Position numbers and translations under genes: made by a program. Positions 28,906 through 38,821 of a DNA stretch of 64,000 nt are shown here, piece after piece. How positions within the stretch are numbered: the first letter of the stretch is position 1; each line of letters opens with the position of its first letter. The stretch comes from Blattamonas nauphoetae (lineage: Eukaryota > Preaxostyla > Oxymonadida): NCBI GenBank assembly GCA_033064195.1, contig JARBJD010000004.1, forward strand, positions 372,001-436,000. The letters are read 5' to 3'. Below the pieces are notes generated by a model. That model saw nothing but the letters and a program-made list of their open reading frames with translations. It did no database searches and had not been told where the DNA came from.

Positions 28906-29970
28906 TTACCGAAGGTTCATGCCCAGCAGGTTGTTCAATGAGATGGAGCTAGCAACAAGGGATCTTCCATACGATGCGTTTTTGTCGTTTCCCAGCTTTG
29001 CATCAATCACATCTTCGATGCCCTTCATTCTCAACTGTCGATGCAATGTCTTCCACATCTGTCGCTGTTCTCCCCTTGTTTGGTTCCATTCCCGTTGGGC
29101 ATTGTTCATATCAAACAGAAAACTCCAGATCGAGCAATTATCTTCGATGAAAGTGAGGCAACTTGGGATCGTGAGAACGACTGGCATATGTAGCACGAAA
29201 TCCATTGTCCGTTGATAATATGGACATATTCGGAGGATTTGGGCGAGAAGTTCCAGAAAGGTCTCTGATAGGCCACCGTCGACGATCGAAAAGCGGTTCA
29301 CGCACAAATGGCAAATATACTTCTCCGAAGGCACGACAACTTGCTTCAGAACCGTCTCATGAACAGCTCGTTGTTCATTCAGATCTTCAATTTCGAGTTC
29401 GGCGAGACCTCGTGGAGATGAGATCCGGACAGACTGGCGGAGGCTTTTCACGAGATGAGTGTGGATATCGACTGCTTTGGTGAATGAAAGGGATAGAGGA
29501 TTGAGAGTTGTGATGAGTTTAGGGAGAAGATCAGCTTTGACGAAGGTAAGTCGGAAATGAGTTGAGTTGAAGTGGAGCAGAGAGGAGAGAAACTCCATTG
29601 AAGCTGTGGCGATTGCGTGTTTGGAGGATGAAATGAGTACCACAATGGATTGTATGAAGTCTGACGAAGAATTATCAGAGGATGACGCAAATTTGCTGAG
29701 AAAAGCATCTGCTGATTCTCCACGATATGGAATCGCTGATTTCAGAAATTTCACGGCTTTCGCTTCCAGCGAGGCATCTAGTGCAGGATGTATCTTCACT
29801 GTGGCAACGAGAGACCGAAAGACAACGGCTCTTTCGTCTTCAGATTCATGTGGATTGTAATGCCAATTCAGGAAAAGATAACAGTCTGAAGAATGTGAAA
29901 AGAAGTGTGAAGACATACTAGGGTAAGAAGAAACAGTGAAGGAGGATTGCTGCGTGTCTAAAGTACTCAT
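28906..29970 (-). CDS. Family A protein, copy 6 (twin of copy 4)
   Basis: 354 residues from the ATG at 29970. The N-terminal two thirds are essentially identical in DNA and protein to copy 4. The C-terminal third diverges (LLAQILRICPYYQRTMDFVL; ending SISLNNLLGMNLR). Upstream identity continues to about 30246, where the minisatellite begins. The abrupt change from near-identity to ordinary family divergence at about 29241 points to gene conversion or a recent partial duplication. Function unknown, as for the family. Confidence 0.88.
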   Translation of the reverse strand: MSTLDTQQSSFTVSSYPSMSSHFFSHSSDCYLFLNWHYNPHESEDERAVVFRSLVATVKIHPALDASLEAKAVKFLKSAIPYRGESADAFLSKFASSSDNSSSDFIQSIVVLISSSKHAIATASMEFLSSLLHFNSTHFRLTFVKADLLPKLITTLNPLSLSFTKAVDIHTHLVKSLRQSVRISSPRGLAELEIEDLNEQRAVHETVLKQVVVPSEKYICHLCVNRFSIVDGGLSETFLELLAQILRICPYYQRTMDFVLHMPVVLTIPSCLTFIEDNCSIWSFLFDMNNAQREWNQTRGEQRQMWKTLHRQLRMKGIEDVIDAKLGNDKNASYGRSLVASSISLNNLLGMNLR

Positions 29971-29995
29971 TCTTTCTGAGACGAGGTTCAGTCGT

Positions 29996-30007
29996 TCGTT
30001 ATGGGTC
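29996..30007 (-). promoter_or_regulatory. Family A upstream motif, copy 6
   Basis: GACCCATAACG on the minus strand, 27 bases before the ATG at 29970; inside the tract identical with copy 4. Confidence 0.55.
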
Positions 30008-30239
30008 TGAATCAAAATGTGGGAAACAATGACATTGTGGTGAAGTATTCATCCAAAAAAGAAGAAACAAATATGATATCGTGAATAGTTAGACGATCCA
30101 TGAGTAATGACACAGTTTGGACGGAGTGAAGAGTGGCGAATCTATGCAGATGAACATAAATCAACACGATTGTCCATCGAAGGCAACAGTCACTTCGGTC
30201 GGGCCCGGCTCCCAACGACAGCCACCAGCTCGCGTCACA

Positions 30240-31895
30240 CCGAGTGGGGTGAGGGAAGAGGCAGAGGGGAGTGGGAGGGTGTGCGTGGTGAGGGAGAGGC
30301 AGAGGAGAGTGGGAGGGTGTGGGTGGAGAGGGAGAGGCAGAGGAGAGTGGGAGGGTGTGGGTGGAGAGGGAGAGGCAGAGGAGAGTGGGAGGGTGTGGTG
30401 GTGAGGGAGAGGCAGAGGGGAGTGGGAGGGTGTGGGTGGAGAGGGAGAGGCAGAGGGGAGTGGGAGGGTGTGGGTGGAGAGGGAGAGGCAGAGGGGAGAG
30501 GGAGGGTGTGGGTGGTGAGGGAGAGGCAGAGGGAGAGGGAGGGTGTGGGTGGAGGGAGAGGCAGAGGAGAGTGGGAGGGTGTGGGTGGAGAGGGAGAGGC
30601 AGAGGAGAGTGGGAGGGGTGTGGTGGAGAGGGAGAGGCAGAGAGTGGGAGGGTGTGGGTGGTGAGGGAGAGGCAGAGGGAGTGGGAGGGTGTGGGTGGAG
30701 AGGGAGAGGCAGAGGGAGTGGGAGGGTGTGGGTGGAGAGGGAGAGGCAGAGGGAGAGGGAGGGTGTGGGTGGTGAGGGAGAGGCAGAGGGGAGAGGGAGG
30801 GTGTGGGTGGAGAGGGAGAGGCAGAGGGAGAGGGAGGGTGTGGGTGGTGAGGGAGAGGCAGAGGGGAGAGGGAGGGTGTGGGTGGAGAGGGAGAGGCAGA
30901 GGAGAGTGGGAGGGTGTGGGTGGAGAGGGAGAGCGGAGGGAGGTGGGAGGGTGTGGTGGAGAGGGAGAGGCAGAGGAGAGTGGGAGGGTGTGGTGGTGAG
31001 GGAGAGGCAGAGGGGAGTGGGAGGGTGTGGTGGTGAGGGAGGCAGAGGGAGTGGGAGGGTGTGGGTGGAGAGGGCAGAGGGGGAGTGGGAGGGTGTGGGT
31101 GGAGAGGGAGAGGCAGGGGAGGGAGGTGGGAGGGTGTGCGTGGCGAGGGAGGGGCAGAGGGGAGAGGGAGGGTATGGGTGGTGAGGGAGAGGCAGAGGGG
31201 AGAGGGAGGGTGTGGGTGGTGAGGGAGAGAGGCGGGGGAGAGGAGGGTGTGGGTGGTGAGGGGAGAGGCAGAGGGGAGTGGGAGGGTGTGGGTGGGGAGA
31301 GTGGAGAGGGAGTGGGAGGGTGTGGGTGGTGAGGGGAGAGGCAGAGGAGTGGGAGGGTGTGGTGGAGAGGGAGAGGCAGAGGGAGGTGGGAGGGTGTGCG
31401 TGGGGAGAGTGGAGAGGGTGGGAGGGTGTGGGTGGTGAGGGAGAGGCAGAGGGAGTGGGAGGGTGTGGTGGTGAGGGAGAGGCAGAGGGGAGTGGGAGGG
31501 TGTGGGTGGAGAGGGAGAGGCAGAGGAGAGTGGGAGGGTGTGGTGGAGAGGGAGAGGCAGAGGAGAGTGGGAGGGTGTGCGTGGCGAGGGAGAGGCAGAG
31601 GGGAGAGGGAGGGTATGGGTGGTGAGGGAGGCAGAGGGAGAGGGAGGGTGTGGGTGGTGAGGGGGAGAGGCAGAGGGGAGTGGGAGGGTGTGGGTGGTGA
31701 GGAGAGGCAGAGGAGAGTGGGAGGGTGCGGGTGGGAGAGAGTGGAGAGAGTGGGAGGGTGTGGGTGGTGAGGGAGAGGCAGAGGAGAGTGGGAGGGTGTG
31801 GGTGGAGAGGGAGAGGCAGAGGAGAGTGGGAGGGTGTGGGTGGAGAGGGAGAGGCAGAGGAGAGTGGGAGGGTGTGGGTGGTGAGGGAGCAGGGA
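30240..31895. repeat. Expanded minisatellite, about 44 units of ~37 bp
   Basis: Head-to-tail units such as GAGAGGGAGAGGCAGAGGAG followed by AGTGGGAGGGTGTGGGTG, with length and base variants in an irregular order. The strand is purine-rich (G/A) over 1.6 kb, giving Ser/Pro/Leu/His-rich open frames on the minus strand that should not be read as genes. Flanks match the short alleles at 24337 and 26150. Confidence 0.95.
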
Positions 31896-31959
31896 TCGAG
31901 AACTTCTATGAATTGGACGACTTGGAACATTTCTAGAAAAATGACATCGATCGGGGAGA

Positions 31960-32545
31960 TGCATTAGTCCCTCCTGTGGACGAAGTTGCGGAAGAGGCGA
32001 CGACAGAGTCGAGCGAGCAGCGGAAAGTGTCGATGAGCGTGGAGATGAACAATCTGTTGTCGGTGCGGGTGGGATCCACTCGAAGCCCTTCCGACACGCG
32101 ACGTCCAAATATCAAAATCTGCCTAACCAGAAGCGCCACACTCCCACATCAAATCCATCCACCTGCTGTCTCCACTTCGTATTTTGCGTCTGACGAGTCG
32201 AGGGCGAGTTCAGACACTTTCCAATACGTCCAGAACGGTCGAAGTTCGTCCCCGTCCAATCCGCCCATGCTGACATTCACATCCTTCACCACAACCGTGC
32301 AAGCAGCGACATCGATTGGGGTTTTGGGGAAGGCAGAGGTTGGGAAGGAGAAGGGAGTGGCGAAGACGAAGTTCTGGTTGGGCGAGTCTTCCGAAGCGAG
32401 TATCATTCGGTCGACGGTCGGTATCGATTCGTCGGTCTCGCTGAGGTCTGCCCAGACGAGAAGGAGGTCGTGCTCTTCCCTGTCAATTTGCATTGTTTTC
32501 GTCCAAATCATGTGTTGCTCTCGAGCGGCCAGGGATGGTTCAGGG
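31960..32545 (-). pseudogene. Family B relic (longest C-terminal part)
   Basis: Minus frames 32511-32149 and 32139-31933 carry EEHDLLLVWADLSETDES, FVFATPFSFPTSAFP, LRPFWTYWKVSELALDSS, then LRVDPTRTDNRLFISTLI and DTFRCS. The two are in different frames. It is the same family as 22140-22760 and 26440-26775. Function unknown; decayed. Confidence 0.5.
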
Positions 32546-32914
32546 AGAGAGTGGAGGACGAGAAGTCAAGAATGTTGCGCTAGTTTTGATTTAACAAGAA
32601 TCAGGAAGAAGGATGAAAACTGTGCGTGTGAATCAACACCCACAAACAGCTTCTAATATCGGCGTTCCAGAGTGAATACGAAAGACAAAGGCGGGATGGG
32701 TGAAACAAAGACGAGGAGAGGAGAGCTTCAGGAGGGGATGGAGAGTGTGGCGATCATCGAGCGAGACTGGCGAGAGAGAATCTCAATCGTTCGCGCAAAT
32801 GAAACCAGGAGGCGATGCCGGAGCCGACAAACATCACACAAACAGTGTTTGTTGTCCAAAACAAGCCAGAAACAGGTCGAAACAGTCGCAAGTGTCTGTC
32901 TGATTCAATCCATC
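32546..32914. other. 3' flank of family A copy 7
   Basis: No gene. From about 32720 the sequence (GAGAGTGTGGCGATCATCGA, ACAAACAGTGTTTGTTGTCC) matches the 3' flanks of copies 2, 3, 6 and 8, marking the downstream part of the duplicated unit. Confidence 0.55.
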
Positions 32915-33979
32915 TCAGTGACGGTTCACGCCCAGCATTTTGTTCCAGTAGATCGAGTATAAAACAATCCGTCCCCCGAAGGATCCGTCTCGGTCGTTTC
33001 GCAGTTTTTCCTCAATCACATCTTCGATGCCCTCCGTTCTCAACATTCTATGCATTGTCTTCCACATCTGTCGAGTTTCTCCCCATGTTTGGTTCCATTC
33101 CTGTTGGGCATTGACCATAGAAGACAGAAAATCCCAGATTGAGCGATCAGCTTCGAAGAATGTGAAACAACATGGTATCGTGAGAAAGACAGGCATATGA
33201 AGAATAAATTGCATTGTCGGTTGATAATGTGGAGATATTTCGAGGAGTCTGGCGAGGAGCTTCAGAAAATACTTGGATTGTCTGCCATCGATGACTGATT
33301 CGCGGTTCACGCACAAATGCCATATATACTCCTCCGATGGGACCAGAACTTGCTGAAAAATCGCCTCATGAAGAGCTTGTTGTTCATTGCCATCTTTGAT
33401 TCTGAGTTTCCTGATACCAAACGGAGTTGCGAACTGAAAAAGATTGAAGATGCTCGAAATGAGATAGGTGTGGATATGTTCACAATCTGACAAAGAAAGA
33501 GTCTGTGGATTGAGAGCATTGATGATTGGAGGGATTAGGTCAGCTTTGACGAGGGCAGGTTGGACAAGGTCTGAACAGCGACGGATCAGATTTTTCAGAA
33601 TCTTCATTGTTGTTGTGGTGATCGTCAGTTTGGAAGAAGAAAGGAACACCACAATGGATTGCATGAAATTGGCCTTAGTGTCATCAGAGAATGATGAAAT
33701 CTTGATGAGAAAATCTTCTGCTGATACAAGACTTTTTGGAACCACAGCTCCGAGAAATTCCACTGCTTTAGCTTCCAGAGAGGCATCAAGTGCAGGCTGG
33801 AGCTGAAAAGTCGCAACAAGAGACTGAAAGACTATTGCTCGTTCGTTTTGAGATTCAAGTGGATCTTCGTTCCATTTCAAGAACGGATCGCAATCCGTCG
33901 AAAATGGAAACTGAGAAGAGGACAAATCAGAGCGTGCTTGACTTGAGGAGGAATCTGAGGTTTTATCTATTGCGGTCAT
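32915..33979 (-). CDS. Family A protein, copy 7
   Basis: 354 residues from the ATG at 33979 (MTAIDKTSDSSSS). An ATG nine codons earlier (34006) overlaps the conserved upstream motif, so the later ATG, at the usual 26-base distance, is preferred. Landmarks: PFLKWNEDPLESQNERAIVF, SLVATFQLQPALD, VKADLIPPIINALNPQTLSL, PSEEYIWHLCVNRESVIDG, YQPTMQFILHMPVFLTIP, RMLRTEGIEDVIEEKL. Closest to copy 5 but without its deletion. Function unknown. Confidence 0.87.
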   Translation of the reverse strand: MTAIDKTSDSSSSQARSDLSSSQFPFSTDCDPFLKWNEDPLESQNERAIVFQSLVATFQLQPALDASLEAKAVEFLGAVVPKSLVSAEDFLIKISSFSDDTKANFMQSIVVFLSSSKLTITTTTMKILKNLIRRCSDLVQPALVKADLIPPIINALNPQTLSLSDCEHIHTYLISSIFNLFQFATPFGIRKLRIKDGNEQQALHEAIFQQVLVPSEEYIWHLCVNRESVIDGRQSKYFLKLLARLLEISPHYQPTMQFILHMPVFLTIPCCFTFFEADRSIWDFLSSMVNAQQEWNQTWGETRQMWKTMHRMLRTEGIEDVIEEKLRNDRDGSFGGRIVLYSIYWNKMLGVNRH

Positions 33980-34003
33980 TCTGACACTGATAAAGAAAAC
34001 TTT

Positions 34004-34015
34004 CATTATGGGTCA
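34004..34015 (-). promoter_or_regulatory. Family A upstream motif, copy 7
   Basis: Minus strand reads TGACCCATAATG, 26 bases before the preferred ATG at 33979; here the motif itself contains an ATG. Confidence 0.5.
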
Positions 34016-34019
34016 GGAC

Positions 34020-34564
34020 ATTTGGTCAAAGAAAGAGATTGAGATGAAATCGACATCTAAAACGAACAAAACAATGAGCTAACAAACAGTGAGGCAATCT
34101 GAAGCAGGAGTCGTTCAAAGAGAAAAGTTCATTCTTCTTCAGTGTTGTGAATGCAAGACCATGAACAGTGTGTGGAGGGACACCTTCATTGGTGGTGAAC
34201 AACGCGAGTGTGAGGCTGTTGGTGGCATTGCCTGGGACCGTGGCGGGAGGAGATCGTGCTGCAGTCGAAGGGCGTGAATTGCTCGGAGAACGAGTGGTCT
34301 GGCCAAGCGAGCTGGGAACTCGACAGAGACGACAAGATCGGCCTCTGTTGGAGTGGCAAGACGGCAGGCGACTGTGCAGTGTGTCCAGTTGATGAGGACG
34401 AAAGTGACGATTCGTGGTGGAGGAGCAGCGGGAGCACAGAGGTCAGCAGGTTCGACACAAGCAACAGACGCTCCAGAGGACAGGTAACAGCACGAGGACG
34501 CGTCACAATCACTGGATTCTCAGACATCATCGAATTGCTGAGTGGGACAACGAATCCAAGAGAT
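34020..34564. other. No intact gene; possible receptor relic
   Basis: The plus strand has short frames with a Gly/Ser/Arg-rich composition and the minus strand a 114-codon frame without an ATG-based start. No family could be recognised. It ends at the TATA that borders the inverted-repeat element. Confidence 0.35.
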
Positions 34565-34568
34565 TATA

Positions 34569-35952
34569 GTAGTAAAATAACCCGGCGAGGGTAAAATAAC
34601 CCGGGGTGAAAACCCCCTTTTTTGGGCCCCTCTTTCCGTCCATCCCATATTTCTCGGAACCAACATTTTTTTGGGTCCCACTTTTTTTTCCATAATGTTT
34701 GTCTCAACTCCGAGTATCCATCGAGGTAGAAATCGAACCTCCAAAATAGGATCCTGGGCCGGGGGTGCCTATTTCGGAACCATATTTTGGCCTATTTTTG
34801 ACCCATTTTTGGCTCCTAAATAGGAGGTCCTTAACATTTAAGCTTGGAGGATCCGAACTTCACGACCACTTTTCTCCACGCTTGTTCAAAATTTTTCTTT
34901 CTCGTTTCATTTCTGGTTGTTTGGGATGTTTTCTTTCGAAATCACAATTTTTGAAAACGAAAAATCCTGGGGGACCTGGGTGGAAATTTAGGGTCAAAAT
35001 TGATTTCCCTGTATGTTAAACTTAGTGATCTGAAAACTTGTTTTGATCATATCTCCACAACCAGACATAGTTCCGACATGAAGTTTTCACCAATATGGAT
35101 GTTTTGTTGGATTATATTTTTTCTGAAAATTTTGAGCAAAATCCCCTTGCGGCAGTTGAGATACTTTTGTTGGGTTTTGGCCTTGGATCGAAAGGAGAGC
35201 TGTCACTTGAGATGGAATGATGCACCCGTCTCCAAATTTCGTCTAAATAATGCAGACACAATCAGAATCGAATCCAAAAGCTCAAATTGGTTAGAATCGT
35301 GCTTGGGAGGAGAGAAGTTGGGGTTGGTTCTGAGAAAACCTCGAAAACAAAAAAACACCAAAATAGGAGGTCTTCGAAAATTGTCAAAATTTTCAGAAAA
35401 AAATATAATCCAACAAAACATCCATATTGGTGAAAACTTCATGTCGGAACTATGTCTGGTTGTGGAGATATGATCAAAACAAGTTTTCAGATCCCTAAGT
35501 TTAACATACAGGGAAATCAATTTTGACCCTAAATTTCCACCCAGGTCCCCCAGGATTTTTCGTTTTTCAAAAATTGTGATTTCGAAAGAAAACATCCCAA
35601 ACAACCAGAAATGAAACGAGAAAGAAAAATTTTGAACAAGCGTGGAGAAAAGTGGTCGTGAAGTTCGGATCCTCCAAGCTTAAATGTTAAGGACCTCCTA
35701 TTTAGGAGCCAAAAATGGGTCAAAAATAGGCCAAAATATGGTTCCGAAATAGGCACCCCCGGCCCAGGATCCTATTTTGGAGGTTCGATTTCTACCTCGA
35801 TGGATACTCGGAGTTGAGACAAACATTATGGAAAAAAAAGTGGGACCCAAAAAAATGTTGGTTCCGAGAAATATGGGATGGACGGAAAGAGGGGCCCAAA
35901 AAAGGGGGTTTTCACCCCGGGTTATTTTACCCTCGCCGGGTTATTTTACTAC
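34569..35952. mobile_element. Non-autonomous element with ~567-bp inverted arms
   Basis: The left arm 34569-35135 and right arm 35384-35952 are almost perfect reverse complements, separated by a 248-bp unique centre. The ends begin GTAGTAAAATAACCCGG, and the word AAAATAACCCGG is repeated once just inside. TATA flanks the element on both sides (34565-34568 and 35953-35956), compatible with a 2- or 4-bp target duplication. Matching ORFs on both strands (for example 34765 plus and 35529 minus) simply reflect the mirror and encode nothing recognisable. Near-identity of the arms suggests a recent insertion or homogenised arms. The superfamily is not assigned. Confidence 0.85.
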
Positions 35953-35956
35953 TATA

Positions 35957-37157
35957 TTCACAATTTGGGATCGAGGGAGCTGATGGGAGGGAGGGCACTT
36001 TGTGCGGTGAGAGGAGCAGAGGGTCAGTTTGGGGAGACGGAACAGGACGTGTGGAATTTGTTCGATCTCGTTGCATCCAAAATAAATCATCACAAACGAT
36101 TGAGCGGAAAGATCAACATTCGGATGATCCCGAGCGTGTTGAACGAAGAATCCGACGTTTCCAAGTTGTCAAGCGTGAACAATCCAGTCGGGAGATGCGT
36201 CAGCAATTTGTTCGCAGGCGGGTTGTGGATGAGGAAGTATTGGAACGGATTGGATTAGTTGTCGACGAAAGATGGTAAAAGAGTCGAAAGGGCTCGCAAA
36301 ATGCCGTTGCCAGGATCGTTCAGGGTTTGTTTGAGACAATCGTCAATTGTTGTGTGTTCGCAGTTTGAGGGCGGATTCTGTCCATCCTTGCTTTTTCATC
36401 CATTGTTGCATGCTTCACTTCGTCTGGATGTGGTTTACACATCTTCACCGACTCCAAGCAGAGACGACAATTCCGTTGTCCATCTTAGCCTCATCACAGA
36501 AATCGAGAACAATTCAAACAAGGAAAGTGCAACAAATGCTGTCTTTGTGATAGGCCAGCACACAATCATCTCCGATTGGTGATGCGGAGGGACTTGGAGC
36601 AAAGGGTTGTCGAACGCTCATTTTGTCGGGAGAGCAGAATGATGTGCGTCATGCAAACGCAGCATCGGACACCAATCAACCGAAATGATGCTGTGCGGAT
36701 GGGTGGGCAGTTCAGCACGATGTCCTTCGTCGTTCCGAACTTCGGCCGCTCTTTTCATCGACATCCGAGCAGATCGAACATTCCAAGTTGGAGAACAAGG
36801 AAGTGTGAACAATCGGCGAACAGACACTGCGAGCATCCGAGTCTGCCACAATGTGCACACGGCTGGCGATGTCGAGAGAATCCCGCACATCCAAGCAACA
36901 TCAACATTCCCGACATCATCCCCAATTCTGGATCAACCTTAACAAGTTCGTAAGGGTTTCGGAAAGGTGACGAGCGGATGGGGAAGGAGTGATTGGGAGG
37001 GGATGGACGAACGAGAGTGTGGCGAGGACGGAGGGAGAATAGCAATTGTTGTGGCAAAGAATGAGGTGATTCCAGAGCGAAAAATGATGAGACACAAACA
37101 GCATTGTCCAAATGAAGTCAGAAACAGCTCGGAAAGTTCGCTGGTTCATGTCAGTTT
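35957..37157. other. No intact gene; flank of family A copy 8
   Basis: A plus-strand frame (to 36258) reads EQDVWNLFDLVASKINHH and VSKLSSVNNPVGRCVSNL, which looks like real protein but has no start because the inverted-repeat element lies before it. It may be the tail of a gene split by that insertion. From 36260 to 36960 only short frames occur. From about 37010 the 3' flank shared by A copies begins. Confidence 0.35.
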
Positions 37158-38231
37158 CTAGAAAAGTCTCGGAACGTCCATGCCCAGCCAGTTGCTCAAC
37201 TTAATCGAGTTGTTAACAATATTCTTTCCTAAACTTGTTTCTTTCTCGTTGAGCAGCTTTTCCTCCATCACATCTTCGATGCCCTCCATTCTTAAACATC
37301 GGAAGACTGCTGTCTTTGATCGACGAATATTTATGCCTTGTTGGGTTCTTCCTTCTTTGGAATTGATTAGAACAAACAGAAAAGTCCAGATTGAGTTCTC
37401 AGTTTCGAAGAATGTGAGACAACTCGGGATCGTGAGAACAATAGGCATATGAAGAACAAATTTCATCGTTGGTTGATGATATGGACAGATCTGGGTGAGG
37501 CGTGCGAGGAGAGCCAGAAAATACTTGGATTGCTCGCTATCGATGATTGAAAAGCGGTTCACGCACAAATGGCATATATACTTCTCCGATGGTACCATAA
37601 CTTGCTTTAAAACCGTCTCATGAACAGTTTGTTGTTCATTGCCATCTTGGATTCCGAGTTTCCTGAGACCGTCCGGAGTTGCGAGCCAGAGAAGATAGAA
37701 GATGCTTGATATGAGATAGGTGCGGATATATTCACAATCAGACAACGAAAGAGACAGCGGATTGATAGTGGTGATGATTTGAGGGATCAGGTCCGCTGTA
37801 GCGAGGGAAAGTCTGTCTTGATCTGAACAGTAAGTGAGCAGAGAATCGAGCATCTTCATTGCTGCGGCGATGATGACCCGATTGGCAGAAGAAAGGAGAA
37901 CAACGATGGACTGTACGAAGTCTTTCAGTGATTCATCAGCAGTTCGACGATAGTGGTTGAAAAATAAGTCTGCAAAAGTTCGAGTCATGGGATCCACAGA
38001 TTCGAGGACTTTCACGACTTTAGCCTCCAAAGACTCATCAAGTGCAGGCTGCAACTCCAATGTCCGAACAAGAGATCGGAAGACAACGACATTTTCGGAT
38101 TCAGGATAGTATTGGTTTTCATTCCAATTCAGGAACGGTGAGCAATCCAAGGAAAATGGCAACGGAGGGATGGACAAATCAGAAGACTTTGAATTTGAGG
38201 ATGTGTCGACTTTATTGATTACACTGCCCAT
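37158..38231 (-). CDS. Family A protein, copy 8
   Basis: 357 residues from the ATG at 38231 (MGSVINKVDTSSNS), motif 27 bases upstream. Landmarks: PFLNWNENQYYPESENVVVF, SLVRTLELQPALD, SIVVLLSSANRVIIAAAMKM, LIPQIITTINPLSLSLSD, VPSEKYICHLCVNRFSI, HQPTMKFVLHMPIVLTIPS and CLRMEGIEDVMEEKLL. The region around 320 residues (NSKEGRTQQGINIRRSK) departs from the usual AQREWNKTRGE...WKTVHR pattern. Function unknown; last copy of the array. Confidence 0.86.
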   Translation of the reverse strand: MGSVINKVDTSSNSKSSDLSIPPLPFSLDCSPFLNWNENQYYPESENVVVFRSLVRTLELQPALDESLEAKVVKVLESVDPMTRTFADLFFNHYRRTADESLKDFVQSIVVLLSSANRVIIAAAMKMLDSLLTYCSDQDRLSLATADLIPQIITTINPLSLSLSDCEYIRTYLISSIFYLLWLATPDGLRKLGIQDGNEQQTVHETVLKQVMVPSEKYICHLCVNRFSIIDSEQSKYFLALLARLTQICPYHQPTMKFVLHMPIVLTIPSCLTFFETENSIWTFLFVLINSKEGRTQQGINIRRSKTAVFRCLRMEGIEDVMEEKLLNEKETSLGKNIVNNSIKLSNWLGMDVPRLF

Positions 38232-38256
38232 TCCGTCTGATGGATAGTTGAGCTAC

Positions 38257-38268
38257 TCGTTATGGGTC
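38257..38268 (-). promoter_or_regulatory. Family A upstream motif, copy 8
   Basis: Minus strand reads GACCCATAACG, 27 bases before the ATG at 38231. Confidence 0.55.
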
Positions 38269-38821
38269 TTTGAGAGGTCTCAGATCAAATACAACCTTGT
38301 ATTGAATGATATACACATAATGAAGAGTATCAGTACACATGTCGTCCTCTTCCACTTCGATCGCTGCCAACGCAACCACACAGAAGCCCCTGCTCGTTCG
38401 AGTTGCTCATTTCTTCGGAGTCGTTTGAGCCACAGCACTTCAACGGAGAGATTTGGGCATGGGTCCAGTGTGTCTGGCGAAGTCCATTGTATCTGGTGGT
38501 GGTCCGATATGTCTGGTGGTGGTCCAGTATGTCTGGCGGTGATATGTCTCCAAAATTCGAGCTTCTGAGGGTCGGAACATCCAAAATCGATTGATTACAT
38601 TCTTGGCATCTATTTTCCCAACTGTTGCTACAGGCGGAGTAGTCAATGGAGGATCTGCCCTTCAAGAATGTGAGGCTCCGATTCGAAATCCTTGATAACT
38701 ATCACTTCATTGGACTTGAAGGTTCACTATATTTCGATTATTGTCCGTTTTGAACATTATTATGTGATAAACATATGATTTTTCAAAATCACCATCCATA
38801 AAGTCAAAACCTGGGGTTTTT

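Noticed and set aside
30012-32108. Minus-strand ORFs of up to 698 codons (Ser/Pro/Leu/His-rich)
   Set aside because: They are translations of the G-rich minisatellite in several frames, with no unique sequence that supports a gene.
34765-35756. Matching ORFs on opposite strands in the inverted-repeat element
   Set aside because: They are the same sequence read from both arms and show no protein-like features.
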